Positions 24,611 to 35,212 of a DNA stretch of 64,000 bases are shown here, piece by piece; position 1 is the first letter of the stretch, and the number at the start of each line of letters is the position of its first letter. Both the position numbers and the translations under genes were made by a program. The notes below the pieces were generated by a model. The model ran no database searches, had not been told where the DNA came from, and worked only from the letters and a program-made list of their open reading frames with translations. The stretch covers positions 7,197,001 through 7,261,000 of the forward strand of contig OZ018418.1 of assembly GCA_963969595.1 (NCBI GenBank), in the 5' to 3' direction. The DNA comes from Neckera pumila (taxonomy: Eukaryota > Streptophyta > Bryopsida > Hypnales > Neckeraceae).

Positions 24611-25203
24611 GTCATTTTAGCGCGAGCCACGCTGAAATGACACATACACTCCAATTTACCAGGAACATCCGAATCATTTCAGCGCAACTCACGCTAAATT
24701 TGAACAAATGTGACACAAAATACGCAAAAACTTCTCTGCTATTCCAAATACAACATAACAAGTCAACAAATCCCAGTCTGCCAGTTCCCTATGAGTATTA
24801 ATTTTTAAGATATAAGTGTTGATTTAGCGCATCTCAATATACTACAGACATATATGTCATTTCAGCTTGACTTGCACTGAAATGACATAAGTGTAAATGC
24901 CGGCCCATTGTCACGCATGAGAACGCATACGCAAAGGGAAAAGAAGAATGGATATGTCAATTTAGCGCGGCTCAAGCTGAACCAACAGCTGATAGAATAG
25001 GTGACCCTTAATACATTGACGCATACAAAAATGACCCTACAACCATATATGATCCTGTACATCTATCAAACAAACCTGTATACGACCGTAACAACAGGAT
25101 TAGTAAAATCCATCAACATTTCACCTCAGGAAGCGTTAATTAGACAAAACAATATAATAAAAACGCTTTGGATTATTGTTTAGCACAAGTCACGCTAACA
25201 ATC
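24611..25203. repeat. Palindrome cluster, family 2, in the first intron
   Basis: The core is ATTTYAGCGNNNNNNCGCTRAAAT. Copies lie at 24,611-24,641 (arms GTCATTTTAGCG/CGCTGAAATGAC, 11 of 12 paired), 24,676-24,699 (ATTTCAGCG/CGCTAAAT), a half site at 24,822, 24,853-24,889 (perfect 13-bp arms TATGTCATTTCAG/CTGAAATGACATA), 24,961-24,981 (TTTAGC/GCTGAA) and 25,175-25,203 (TTGTTTAGC/GCTAACAA). They lie in what looks like an intron between a donor near 24,530 and an acceptor TTTGCAG near 25,300. Confidence 0.8.
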
Positions 25204-26760
25204 AAAATGCTTAGTAATTTCTAGAAACTCTATGGTACAGAATCCACTTGTGGTGTTGTAGCTAGAAAAACATATGACCTGATGGGCTGTTTGCAGTTTG
25301 CAGAATGGAAAATCAAATGGAGGCGCTAGACATGTACTTCAAAAAATGTGGAATATAATTACAAAACAAGCACAGTCACTGGCAAAGACAAGTATCTCAT
25401 GGAGGGGGAATACTAGGAATTCAAAGAGCCGGAGAGAGTAGAGTTCTAGGGATTTTTCATGCTCGCATTTTCAAACGAGTTTTACTTCACATACAAGTTC
25501 AAGAATGCGCAGGTCTTCCTCAATCTTTCCTTCAACGCAAAAGTGAAAGATGTGGAATCAGACACCCATCCCATGATCAAAATCAAGTGTGTCACAGCTA
25601 TTAAGGGCATCCAGAAGAAAGATCAATATCACTTCACTATTTGCTTGGACTCCGTAATGATTTTGTTCAACATGACCTCCTTACTTAGTAGCCTAGATCC
25701 GACGCCAATCCGGCAAAATGTCAAAGAATTGGAGAAGAAGATGGACAATAACAAATGGCAAAATGCTAATGGGACGCCCCTAGCCTGGAGACAACTTTGT
25801 TCCAAAATCCAGTCCCTCTTCAAGGATTTTGACACGCTGAGAGGGAAGTATGAAATACAGAGCCCCTTGAATATGTTGAAGTCAGTCTCAATGGACATTG
25901 CCAACCTTGGCGTCAGCCAGAGCTCAAAGAAAATCCCAAAGCAAGATTCTGGAAGCAGTTGGGGTCAGAAAACCGCTCAGAAGTCCACTCCCAAGACAAC
26001 GCAAGAGAAGGGAAAGAAGGCCGCAATTTCTCCTTCTGTAAATAAAGTCATGGCACAATCTTTGGAGCAATCTAAAGTACATGATGGCAACTTTGTAGAG
26101 GAGATGGCACATGTTCCTCACTCCCGGGCCACAGAGAAGAAGCCCAACTACAAGGCCATCAGTGACACATACTAGAAGTATTAGAAAACATGCATAGACG
26201 TGTATGTCTTCGCGGTTGACGAGAAGAAGGCAGTCAACATCTCCCAGCTAATTGAGGCACTGGTTACATTCAACATTAGGTCTAAGCAGCAGAGAATAGT
26301 GGAAGACATCGTGACCTATCTCCTGAACATTCCCAACAAGAGTACAAAGCAGACTCTGTGTGTTATGCCTGTCAGCCTCATCCAAAAACCGGAGAAGTGG
26401 GAAGATATTGAAGGCGAACAGTTTTACATCATCAACGACCAGCATAGCATTGAAGCAAGCAAGTTCATGTTCAATGATAGAAATGTTGTTGACTACAAGG
26501 AAAGAAAACATTTCCAAAAATGGAACTGTTTCATAGTATGGTCGTTGGACGGAGAGAAGCTGCGAACCATCTCTGCATACTATAATCAAGTAAATCATTT
26601 CATAGCAGTCCAACCATCATAGGTGGCAAATATTCTAGGAGCTTGGGCAATATGGGAGGCCAAGAGCAAGCCAAAGAATCCAACTCAAGTTCAGTCGGTG
26701 GGGACATTAGCCAATACCAAGCGAACTGTCAAAAACTGAAAGAACAAGGACTTGTTCCAG

Positions 26761-26903
26761 GTTTTTAGTTTAGCGCGCTTTGAGCTGATCTACAATGACT
26801 TCTTGCCTCTCTCAAATGTATTTGGTGAAGCATTCTGTGTACAAATTAGCACAGGCGCGCTGAAGTGTTTGTTCTAATATCCATTTTTTTGCATCTAATT
26901 CAG
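26761..26903 (+). other. Probable 143-bp intron with family 2 palindromes
   Basis: Coding signal stops at CTTGTTCCAG|GTTTTT and resumes after ATTCAG|GAGTTCAAG. Inside are TTTAGCGCGC...GAGCTGA (from 26,768) and AAATTAGC...GCGCTGAAGTGT (about 26,844-26,868), about 77 bp apart. Confidence 0.5.
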
Positions 26904-28255
26904 GAGTTCAAGAAGGCAATTTTATTGCGGTTCTCCATAATCGAAGTGAACAAAAGCTGAAAATATCAAAGACAAATGGAAATATCAAAGAGGAAAAATT
27001 GAAAGTGACAAACAAACTCAAGTTCATCACCGCTTTTGAGCATGTGTACAAACTTTGGAGCGAGGTTATCTCTGTTGCCCCACATGGTCAACTGCTCAAC
27101 CCTGACACGGATAAGTTGTTCAATGTGAAGACAAATTGGAACCTAGATTCGTTGGTATTGAATCGGGAATTCTTTAAATATTTGGGCAATTTGAGCTATG
27201 ACGAGCTAGACAAATTAGCGAAGCACATCCTCAACCAGGGGGGTAGCAAGCGCACCCTCTCCTACCCCACGGTGACGATTAAGAGCATTTCGTCCATGCT
27301 TGAGAGCTGCTACAATGTGAAGGAATGGGTAGAGAGGCGGAAGCGGAAGCACCTTGTGAAGAAAGAACTTCACCAAATCGACCCCGAACTTGGTCTTCTG
27401 AATGCAAATAACAAGATCATCAGGGAGAACTAGAAAGCCATCAAGAAAGATTGATTCTTCTCAAGGGCAACCATGGATGTCCTTCTCGACAGACCTGGAG
27501 AGGCATACTTTGGCAAGGCCAAGCTTGTCAGTGCCAAAAACAAATCATGCTCCGAGCTCTCAAAGGAAGCATTTCAGTTCTTCAAGGTGTTCCTAGAGCA
27601 AAAGAAGAAGTTCGTGAAGCCCACTGCACTAGGCCACTATCAGTCATACAAGTTTGCTAAAAACTATAATTACAAGTAGCTAGTGCATTCATGGATGGAT
27701 GAGACCATCAAGCTATTGTCTTTGAGGGTCCTAGACTTCCAAAATCTTCTTGGAATTAAGAAGACGGACGCGTCCACTGTTGACAGCCCGTTTTTCAACG
27801 AAGTGATGACAGCCATGCACAAAAAGAAGAAACCAACACTTGAGGAGGTCCCTGCGTGGCTATTCATTTGCTCTGACGAGAAGGAACAATCGCAGGTTCT
27901 CAAGTTTGTAGAGACAAAGGAGGTCCTCAACTCCTATGCCCTCGATTTTGCATCATACACTCCTGGGAAAAACGACCGCCTCGGTGATATTGCAAATGCC
28001 AAGACACCAAAGAAGGTGTTGCTCAGTTTCCTGCAGAACCCCACGAACTTTAATCCCATGGTGTTTCCGGACAAATTTGAATGCCCAAAGACAGCCAGGT
28101 ATATAAAGGCGTGCGCATACAATGAGCTCAAATATCGGATTCACAATACGGAGTTGCGCATGGAATTTTATCTGTGGATTGTCAAAAAGTTCTGCAATCT
28201 GGGGATGTGTGTCTACTCAGCATTTGCGAGAGGCAAATTGATGTGTGGTGCAATG

Positions 28256-28427
28256 GTAAGCCTTGCCAAGGTACATTAGCGCGAGTCGTTAATTTGCTTT
28301 TATCGTATATATGTTCATTGTGAAATTTAGTGTCCGGAGCTCTTGTTTTGCACTTCAGCGTGCGGCGCGCTAAAGTACAGCAAGTCGTTGTTGGTGTTCT
28401 TAACTCTCTAGGAATTGTCTCCTGCAG
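28256..28427 (+). other. Probable 172-bp phase-0 intron with family 2 palindromes
   Basis: The exon ends GGTGCAATG|GTAAGC and resumes TCTCCTGCAG|ATGAGTTCT, which is phase 0 and keeps both frames open. It contains ATTAGCGCGAGTCGTTAAT (28,276-28,294) and a palindrome CACTTCAGCG/CGCGCTAAAGT (28,351-28,376). The two lie about 75 bp apart, much as in the 143-bp intron. Confidence 0.7.
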
Positions 28428-28984
28428 ATGAGTTCTGTTGATGTCTATGCTTGTGGTTTACCCGAGCAGTTGTTCTGGTGGCAGGATATCTGCATGAAGG
28501 CCATGACATTAGACAAGGCTGATTTCTTGGACGGCGAGTATCCTGTGAACGTCGGAGTAGGTCCAAGTTCGGCGCCCTCTCCTTCGAAGAGGAAGTTGAG
28601 GTCAAATCAAGATTCTCCTCAGAGTGAAAAGGGAAAGAAGGCAAACCCTGTTTTTGACCTTGAAGAGGAAGAGTTCGAGGAAGAGAGCAAGGAAGAGGTC
28701 AATAACAAGGACTACAATGACAGCGTTGGAATTGACAATATCCCGACACCAACTAGTCGTCCGTCATCTGAAGTACCGGCCTCATTGGGTTCCTCTCTGC
28801 TGCCTCTACTGCCCCATATGCCAGTAACACCGACTCCTTCTACTTGCCCAACAAAAAAGAAGAAGCAGAAGACAATTGCCAGCGTAATGAAGAGCATGGC
28901 CAACATGGGAATACGGAAACTCCAGTAGATAGGGAATAGGATAAAACTGGGTAAGAATAGTCTAATTTTTTTGAATTTGTTATT

Positions 28985-31030
28985 AGTATCTAAGATTCCG
29001 TTTGCATTCACCCGAATGCCATTCGGATTGTGCAATGCTCCGGGGACATTCCAACGGCTGATGATGGATATATTCTGGGATTTTCTACAACATTTCCTGG
29101 AAGTATTCATCAATGATTTTGCAGTTTTCAGTTCTCAAGCTTCACATCTAGAGTATTTACGGAAAACTTTCCAGAGATGTAGAGAAACTAACCTCAAACT
29201 ACATCCGAGAAAGTGTTTCTTTGGGATGGTTTCCGAAATTCTGCTGGGACACATTTTGAACCAGAGGGGGTTGGAAGTGGATACGGACAAGGTTAAAGCT
29301 ATGCTTGCCTTAGTCGCTCCTACCTATATACAAGAAATCCGGAGATTTCTCGGATGTATTGGCTACTATCGCCGGTACATTGAAGGATATGCGTGGAAGA
29401 TAACTCCATTGACTGAGTTGCTTAAGAAGGATACAGATTACATATGGAATCTGGAAAGACAAGAAGCTTTTAAAAGCCTGAATTTGGCTTTGGTTAAAGC
29501 TCTTATATTGTCGTCACCGGATTGGGCGAAGGAATTCCATGCCACCTTGGATGCTTCCGGATGGTGTCTGGGAGCCATTTTATGGCAGTATGACAAGAAC
29601 CAACAGGAGTGCCCCATCTACTACTCCAGTAGATAGATGAGCCTTGCTGAACAAAAGTACGCCACTATAAAAAGAGAGGCGTTGGCAGTGGTGTACGCCT
29701 GTAAGAAGTTTCGGCATTATCTTCTCGGATACCGGATTGTGTTTCACACGAATCACGACTCCTTGAAGTATCAAATCAATAAGTCGGACCTTTTTGGAAG
29801 GATAGCCTGGTGGGTGCTATTGCTTCAGGAGTTTGATTATGAAGTCAAAGTGAAACCAGGGAAGTCTAATGCAAATGCAGACTTCTTATCAAGGTTTCGA
29901 GGGAAGAATGCACTAGAAGATATTTCTGCCGAGTTTCCGGATGAGTTTCCAGAAGAAAAGGAGGTACCAGTATTCCACCTCAACGCGGAGAAGGATTCAG
30001 CATTTCAAGATATCATCAACTACCTGATAAAGCCAAGACATCCAGAAGGACTGAACCGGGAAGAGAAGAGTATCTTTCAGCAAAAGGTAGCCCTTTACTC
30101 GCTAATCAAGGGTACGTTATTCAAGATGGGGGCGGATGATCAACTCAGACGGTGCTTGGAAACCAAGGACCGGAAAAATGTCATGAGGGCATTGCATTCT
30201 AGACCGTCCGGAGGACACTTCGCCGCCATTACGACAGTCAACAGGATCCGCTCAACCAGATATTGGTGGTTGTATTTGATACGGGATGTTAAGGCATATG
30301 TAGGAGGTTGTGATCAATGTCAACGAATGGGAGCTCCTTCCTTCCGCAATCATTGGCCACTGACTCCTATTATTCCAACAGCTCCATTTGAAAAATGGGG
30401 GATTGATTTTATTGACTCCATTGCTCTGGTGAGTGCCGGAAGGAAGAGGTACATAATCCTTGCCACAAATTATGCAACCAAGTGGGTAGAAGCGCGTGCG
30501 ACCTGGAATTGTTCCGCCAACACGACTGCTTCATTCCTATTTGAGGAAAGCATGATGAGATTTGGGCATCCCCTGGAATTAGTTAGTGATAGGGGACTGC
30601 ACTTTCTCAACAACGTTGTTCAAGACATCACTGAGAAGTATTTGATCAAACACCGGAAAACCACTCCGTATAATCCCAGAGCAAACGAATTGACGGAACG
30701 GGCCAACGGCATTATCGAAAAGTCTTTGAACAAGATGGTATCAGAACACAAGACGGATTGGGACCTCAAGCTTCCATCAATTGTTTATCCTTACAACACG
30801 TCTGAGAAGACGACGACCGGAAGAATGCCTTTCTTTATGGTGTTTGGACAGGAAGCTGTCCACGGAATTGAGTTGGAGTTGGAGTTGGAGTCTCACAGAG
30901 TCATGGCCACTCGCCATGCATTACGGAACAAAGATCTAGAAATTTGACTCTTGGCAATAGAAGACCTAGAGGAAGCCCGACTAGTGGCTTTGGATTGGAC
31001 AAGAGAAGTCCAAGAGGGAAGAAAGAAGGA
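28985..31030 (+). pseudogene. Ty3 pol fragment: RT (partial), RNase H, integrase
   Basis: RT begins near FAFTRMPFGLCNAP. The active-site box reads FINDFAVF, where the other copy in this window (60,24x) has FIDDFAVF, so the first catalytic Asp is Asn. RNase H follows (DASGWCLGAILWQY, then REALAV.YACKKFRHYLLGY). A TAG at 29,634-29,636 splits SR*MSLAE, where the other copy has SRQMSL. Integrase has the HHCC finger (H...H, CDQC near 30,315) and D,D,E at WGIDFI, LVSDRG and LTERANG. A TGA at 30,945 replaces Arg of RLLAIEDLEE seen at 62,100. Integrase then runs directly into LTR ORF sequence, a deletion junction. Confidence 0.85.
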
Positions 31031-31044
31031 TCACAACAGCAAAC

Positions 31045-32430
31045 TTCCGGAAAGAAAACCCCGCTCAGCCCATATCTTTTCCACCTTTACCATCAGCAGG
31101 GTTTTTTGAATGAACCGGAGATGCATGTGTACATCCATAGAGAGGAGATCATAAAATACGGGTTTATGAAAGAAGTCCAACCGAACCAACTCGTCCAAGG
31201 AGAATCCAAAGGGGAGGAACTGGAGCAGCAAACCTTGACGCACAAGCGGATCAGGAGACGAAAGTCCACGGATCAGGCTGCACGAGGCAAGCAGGTGGTT
31301 ACAGATGACGAACCGTAACCGAAGTATCCAGAAAATGAGTACATGATGGAGTTTTGGGGTTGCGGACATAAGTGGGGCGACGAGTGTTGGTTGATCCACA
31401 ATGAATGGCGGAATACATCAGCGAAACCATGACACTTTTGGGAGTGAATTGCTTGGAGCAGATAGCTGACACAATCCGGGAAAGGACGGATCTGGAAACA
31501 CTAAAGGCGCAGGAGCTCCGCATCCGGAATCTGCAGCAGGACAAGATGGATCTCAGATCTCGGGTAGCTCAACTAAAGAGCGAGCTAGAAGTAGCAAAGA
31601 TGAAAGAAGCAGACGCTTCCAACCTCGTCTGGAATCTGTCGGCTTTGGTGGTAGCTCCGGCGGAGCAGGTGTTAAGAGCTTGGCTTTTCATCAACAAGCT
31701 CACAAACAAAGCTCACCCTTCCGGAGCGAATGTGCTGAGGGTGCTCACGACTACAAGACTCAGATGGAGAAAGTGTTGGTAGAGATGCGGCATCTACTGT
31801 GGCAACTTGACCTGGGTAGAGAGATGGATTTTGAGTGTTTCCCGGAGGTCGTGGATGCCCAAAATTACTTGCAGACTTCGGCCAAAGAAGTAGTACTGGA
31901 GGAGAATTTGATAAGGAGACAAGATATGCTGATTGATGATACCAATATGCCCCTGATGTCTGGAAAGGAGGGAACCAGAACGTCTGTTTCGGCATGAACG
32001 AGAGCAACTGTTGTGACAGTGCCGGAAGCATCAACACCGGAAAAGGCAAGAGACTTGATTCCAGGAACGAGGCTCTTCTTTCTCCCAAGTGAGCCGGCCC
32101 GACCAACTGGAGCTGCACTCTTTACTACACCGTAGTCCGTGGTTTGTTGTAGCCTGGCCGGAACTTTGGAGGCCATCAAGAATCCGGCTCAGAGCTATCC
32201 GGAGAAGTTCACCTAGATGCAGTAGGCTTCTCCGCCGAAGGGCGATAAATTCCGTTGGAGATTTCGGACGATGAGGAGGAAGAATGTGAGACCGCAAGGG
32301 AGTCAGAGGACAAGGCCACTCCGCCTCAAGGGTGCACAATCATCACCCGGGCGCAGACCAAGAGCACGCTGGTGAAGTTAACACCAATCAAGGTACGGAG
32401 CAGTGTGAAGAAATCATGGAGAAAGTAGTT
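31045..32430 (+). pseudogene. LTR-internal ORF fragment fused after integrase
   Basis: The frame at 30,944-31,318 enters the LTR ORF domain at TPLSPYLFHLYHQQG and continues with IIKYGF, an acidic linker and a basic RIRRRKS segment. Further pieces at 31,405-31,782 (coiled-coil-like, heptad-rich) and 31,680-31,997 correspond to the C-terminal half seen in A1 and B1. It lacks the N-terminal half of the domain. The frame changes more than once. It shows that this ORF lies immediately 3' of pol, in the LTR. Confidence 0.6.
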
Positions 32431-32821
32431 AGTTTGATAGGTTTTTGTGTTTGATTTTGAATTTGTTTTGCCTCAAGTTTTCCAAAGGTGGGACCCGATT
32501 CCAGATTCTTAAGAGGCCATTGACTTGGATTTTCCGATTATCTTGGAGGTTAATTTGATTGGCTACCCTGATTTCCGAGTGTGCCCTTTTTGCTTTTTTG
32601 CTTTTTAGTTTGGGTTTTAAAAAGAGGGCAGGCTTGTTGCCCTCTCATTCCATTTCAGCTCAGTAGAATACATTATTGCTTATGTTCTTTTACTTTCTTT
32701 GATTTGAGACCACTTGTGGATATTTCTGGATCCGGCTATGTGCATGAGTAAGATTGTTTGCAAGAGTGTTGAGGTGTGAAGAAGACAAGTGAGGAGGAGT
32801 CCGGATCTAAGTCCATTGCAA

Positions 32822-33176
32822 TGTTGCCACCCGTAGCTCAATCTCCCCCATTGCTCTTGGAGGGTCAACCATCTGGCTCAAATGTTAGCAATGGTTCGAG
32901 CCCTTTGAATTTGGCTCAAGTCCCTCCACCTCTGCCATCCGGCCCACCCATTATGGTTCCTCTTCCTCCACATGAAGAGAATGTCGATCCTTCCATTCTA
33001 TTGTCAGAGAATCAGGATGTAGCTCTGGAGCACAAAGCTGGCGACAAAGAAGCGGCAGAGATCACCGCGAAGGAAGTTGGAATTGGGCACAACCTGGTCA
33101 TGGATGCTTCCGAGGTTGAAGTTAGAGGTGCCGCACTACCTACCGTAGATCCACCAACAAGTTGTGCTCAATAATC
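32822..33176 (+). pseudogene. Pro-rich coding segment of the interrupted host locus
   Basis: An open frame resumes after the Ty3 fragment, with a Pro-rich block (VPPPLPSGPPIMVPLPP) and an acidic tail, ending in TAA at about 33,172-33,174. I do not recognise a domain. Its position between the ParB-like and FCP1-like segments suggests an exon of the same locus, but it could be a separate gene end. Confidence 0.3.
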
Positions 33177-33401
33177 ACCTTGTGTCATCTTGTGTAGTTT
33201 CAAGCTGATCTGTATGATAGAGTTTGAGTTGTAGAAGTCTTTTCCTAGAGGCAATATTCTTTTATATTGGAGCTCTATATTTAGTGGAGCCAACCATAGT
33301 TTTGGAAGTGTTGCACTCAATTTTGTATTTTGTAAACTAAATGTGTAATATATAAATCTCTCACTGAGATTTTTTTCTACATCTTGAAGCGCAGGCCCTA
33401 C

Positions 33402-34563
33402 AAATCCTCCAAGTTTGCCTGATGTTTGTTAAGCACCCTCCGCACAATCTTGCCCGCCTAAGTCTCCAAGGCTCCTGTACAAAAACGACGTCTTACCAAG
33501 TCCCATCTAGTCATTGGCATTAGGTGAGGACAGATGTGTCCGCGATCAGGCTCAATTGGGTAATGATGGCAGTGATTGGCCATTAGGTTTCGCGTCAAGG
33601 AAGGTACAATCCATGTACTCTAATTTCTTCATCTGTCTAGATTTTTCTTTTTGTTTTGTGGTGGTCGTCTTTTGTGTGGTTTTGTGTGAGGTCCGTAATG
33701 TGCCAACTCCATGGACGTAACTGGCAATGAATTCTTCCATTTGTTAGCAAGAATTGGATCCTTTGTTAGCTCATAAGGAATCATCGGAGGGCGTCCATCC
33801 GCCATTGAGGTCCGCAACGGCGGAGAAGTGGATCAATGTCGTCTTGGACCTCAATGGCATTCTTTGTGTCAGCGAGGATTGGAAGTCCAAGGGATCCATT
33901 AAGCAATTCAACCATCAGTCAGGGCACACACTCCACCACGGTTGGCGCAATTGTGGGGCCAAAGGCAATCAATGTTCGGCCCACTTGCTTTGCATTTTTG
34001 AAGGAGCTAGAGAAGATAGCCTTTGTCTCAGTTTGGAGCTCCATGAGAAAGTCCTCCACTAAAGGCATTTGCTTGTATCTTTTTCGGGACGGAGGGATGC
34101 CCTTCCTCATCTTTGGGCAAGTCTCCTCCAAGACGATTAAGTGCAAGGATAGATTGGGGAAATTGATCTTGTATAAAGAACCAGGAATCGATAAGGAATT
34201 GTTCTTGAAAAACATGGACATGTTGTTTGGTGCCTCACAACGAAATTTTTCTTCAGGCAACACCGTTATAGTGGACAATAGCCCTCATAAGCACAACTTG
34301 AACAACTCGGAGAATATTATACTCTCCAACTCCTGGAGTAATAAGGGAAATGGCAATAAGGACACTTTTTTCCTCGCAGTCCTACTTCATTGGTTCCAGG
34401 GATTGCACTCCAGACGCAGCGTGGGACTCAAGTCATATCGGAATGATAAGAAATGGAGAATTGGGAGGCGGATGCTGTGCGAGGAAAGGGATCGTTGTGA
34501 GTATGACAAACTCATGGAGGTGGTGTCAGGTTCCAATAGAGTTAGGTAGCAGAACAACTGGAG
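33402..34563 (+). pseudogene. FCP1/NLI-interacting-factor-like (HAD fold) relic
   Basis: The first exon (about 33,402-33,603) is readable with an in-frame TAA and TAG. A short intron follows (donor GTACAATC near 33,604, acceptor TTTGTTAG near 33,746). The main exon runs to a donor GAG|GTAAGT at 34,563/34,564. Motifs in order are KWINVVLDLNGILC (33,826 on), RPTCFAFLKELEK, VSVWSSM, then VIVDNSPHK (34,264-34,290) and LHWFQGL. These match the FCP1 homology (HAD-like phosphatase) layout. The usual DxDx(T/V) is DLNG here, with Asn for the second Asp, so the activity may differ. A frameshift lies between about 33,905 and 33,945, and a TAG at 34,547 precedes the donor. It may target phosphoproteins such as the RNA polymerase II tail, by family analogy only. 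Confidence 0.6.
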
Positions 34564-34569
34564 GTAAGT

Positions 34570-34657
34570 ATTTCAGCTCGAAACAAGCTGAAGTGTATTT
34601 TTTATCCGGCTCATGAATATGGTGTAAAGCCTCTGCATTTCAGCTCAAGTTGCACTG
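34570..34657. repeat. Two family 2 palindromes in the FCP1-like intron
   Basis: ATTTCAGC...GCTGAAGTG (34,570-34,594) starts six bases after the splice donor. CATTTCAGC...GCACTG (34,636-34,657) runs exactly to the left end of element B1. The second looks like the left two thirds of a palindrome such as the one at 24,853-24,889, cut by the insertion. Confidence 0.65.
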
Positions 34658-34932
34658 TGTCGCAACCAGAATTTTTAGTTTTCCTTTGCTTACCTAAATA
34701 GTGGAACAAAAACGGGTAATTAGGATCCGGATCCTGTTAGAGGGACAGAAGAAAACTAAAGATAGATAATGCTAATCCAGTAAGGAAGAAACTGAATCTG
34801 ATCCGGTTAGAATGTTAGTATTCAGGAGCGGAATCACATCCGGATCTCACCTCAGATCGGATTAGGGTTGAACCGGATTGATATGGACCGGACTGGAAAA
34901 GGTCATGATGACCATCCAGGGGTCCTGGGACT

Positions 34933-34940
34933 ACATAAAG
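34933..34940 (+). promoter_or_regulatory. TATA-like box upstream of the B1 internal ORF
   Basis: ACATAAAG sits in a block (GGTCCTGGGACTACATAAAGG) that is conserved in B2, where it reads TATTTAAAG at 55,147-55,155. It lies about 280 bp upstream of the likely ATG (35,213). This candidate promoter is supported by conservation between two copies. Confidence 0.5.
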
Positions 34941-35212
34941 GTTGGTCGTCCCCATTTTCACTCCCTTACTTTCCTCAAGTTCTAGAGCTGACCTTAAGCG
35001 CTTTTACGCCTCCGTCTGCGCCAGAGCCGTTGTGTGTGTGTGAACTTCAGGCCGAGTACGTCAAAGTGTGTAGGAGAGGTAGAAATTGTGTGGGTTGCAG
35101 GTTTTGTGTTGTCTTTCGGTTGAGATTGGACAAGAGGAAGTGAGGAACAGGACGTGCGGCTAGGAGAGAGTGAGGTAGCGATCGGAAAGGGTCCAGTTAG
35201 CCGTTGGTGTCC

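Larger units (their letters stand above)
25302..28950 (+). pseudogene. Multi-exon relic with a ParB/DndB-like 'xQHS' segment
   Basis: Coding pieces run along the plus strand: 25,459-26,175 (238 codons, after upstream in-frame sequence with two TAGs), 26,200-26,622, 26,904-27,433, about 27,470-27,676, 27,683-28,255 and 28,428-28,928. The 26,200 piece has GEQFYIINDQHSIEAS at residues about 72-87, then WNCFIVWS, LRTISAYYNQVNHF. This resembles the 'GQHR'-type loop of ParB/sulfiredoxin and DndB-like folds, and from memory a large uncharacterised plant family carries it. The last exon is Lys/Glu/Pro-rich and ends in a basic KKKKQK, a possible nuclear signal. Breaks include TAGs at 26,173, 26,620, 27,431 and 27,677, a TGA near 26,737 and frameshifts. 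A DNA-binding or nucleotide-handling role would be inference. Confidence 0.5.
28985..32813 (+). mobile_element. Truncated Ty3/Gypsy copy: RT to 3' LTR part
   Basis: The copy begins inside reverse transcriptase (no gag, no protease, no RT N-terminus), runs through RNase H and integrase to about 31,030, then jumps into the middle of the LTR-internal ORF (PLSPYLFHLY at 31,069). It continues through LTR-like sequence to about 32,813, where similarity to element A1 stops roughly 650 bp short of the A1 end. It lies after a donor-like GGTAAGA (28,948) and so probably landed in an intron of the host relic. I could not find a target duplication. Confidence 0.75.

Noticed and set aside
33552..34278. 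Minus-strand ORFs opposite the FCP1-like segment
   Set aside because: The plus strand carries the HAD motifs and splice sites, so the minus frames are shadows.
13961..34657. Short palindromes as Rho-independent terminators or bacterial operators
   Set aside because: The context is nuclear and eukaryotic with introns. The palindromes are not followed by consistent T runs and are not placed at gene ends.
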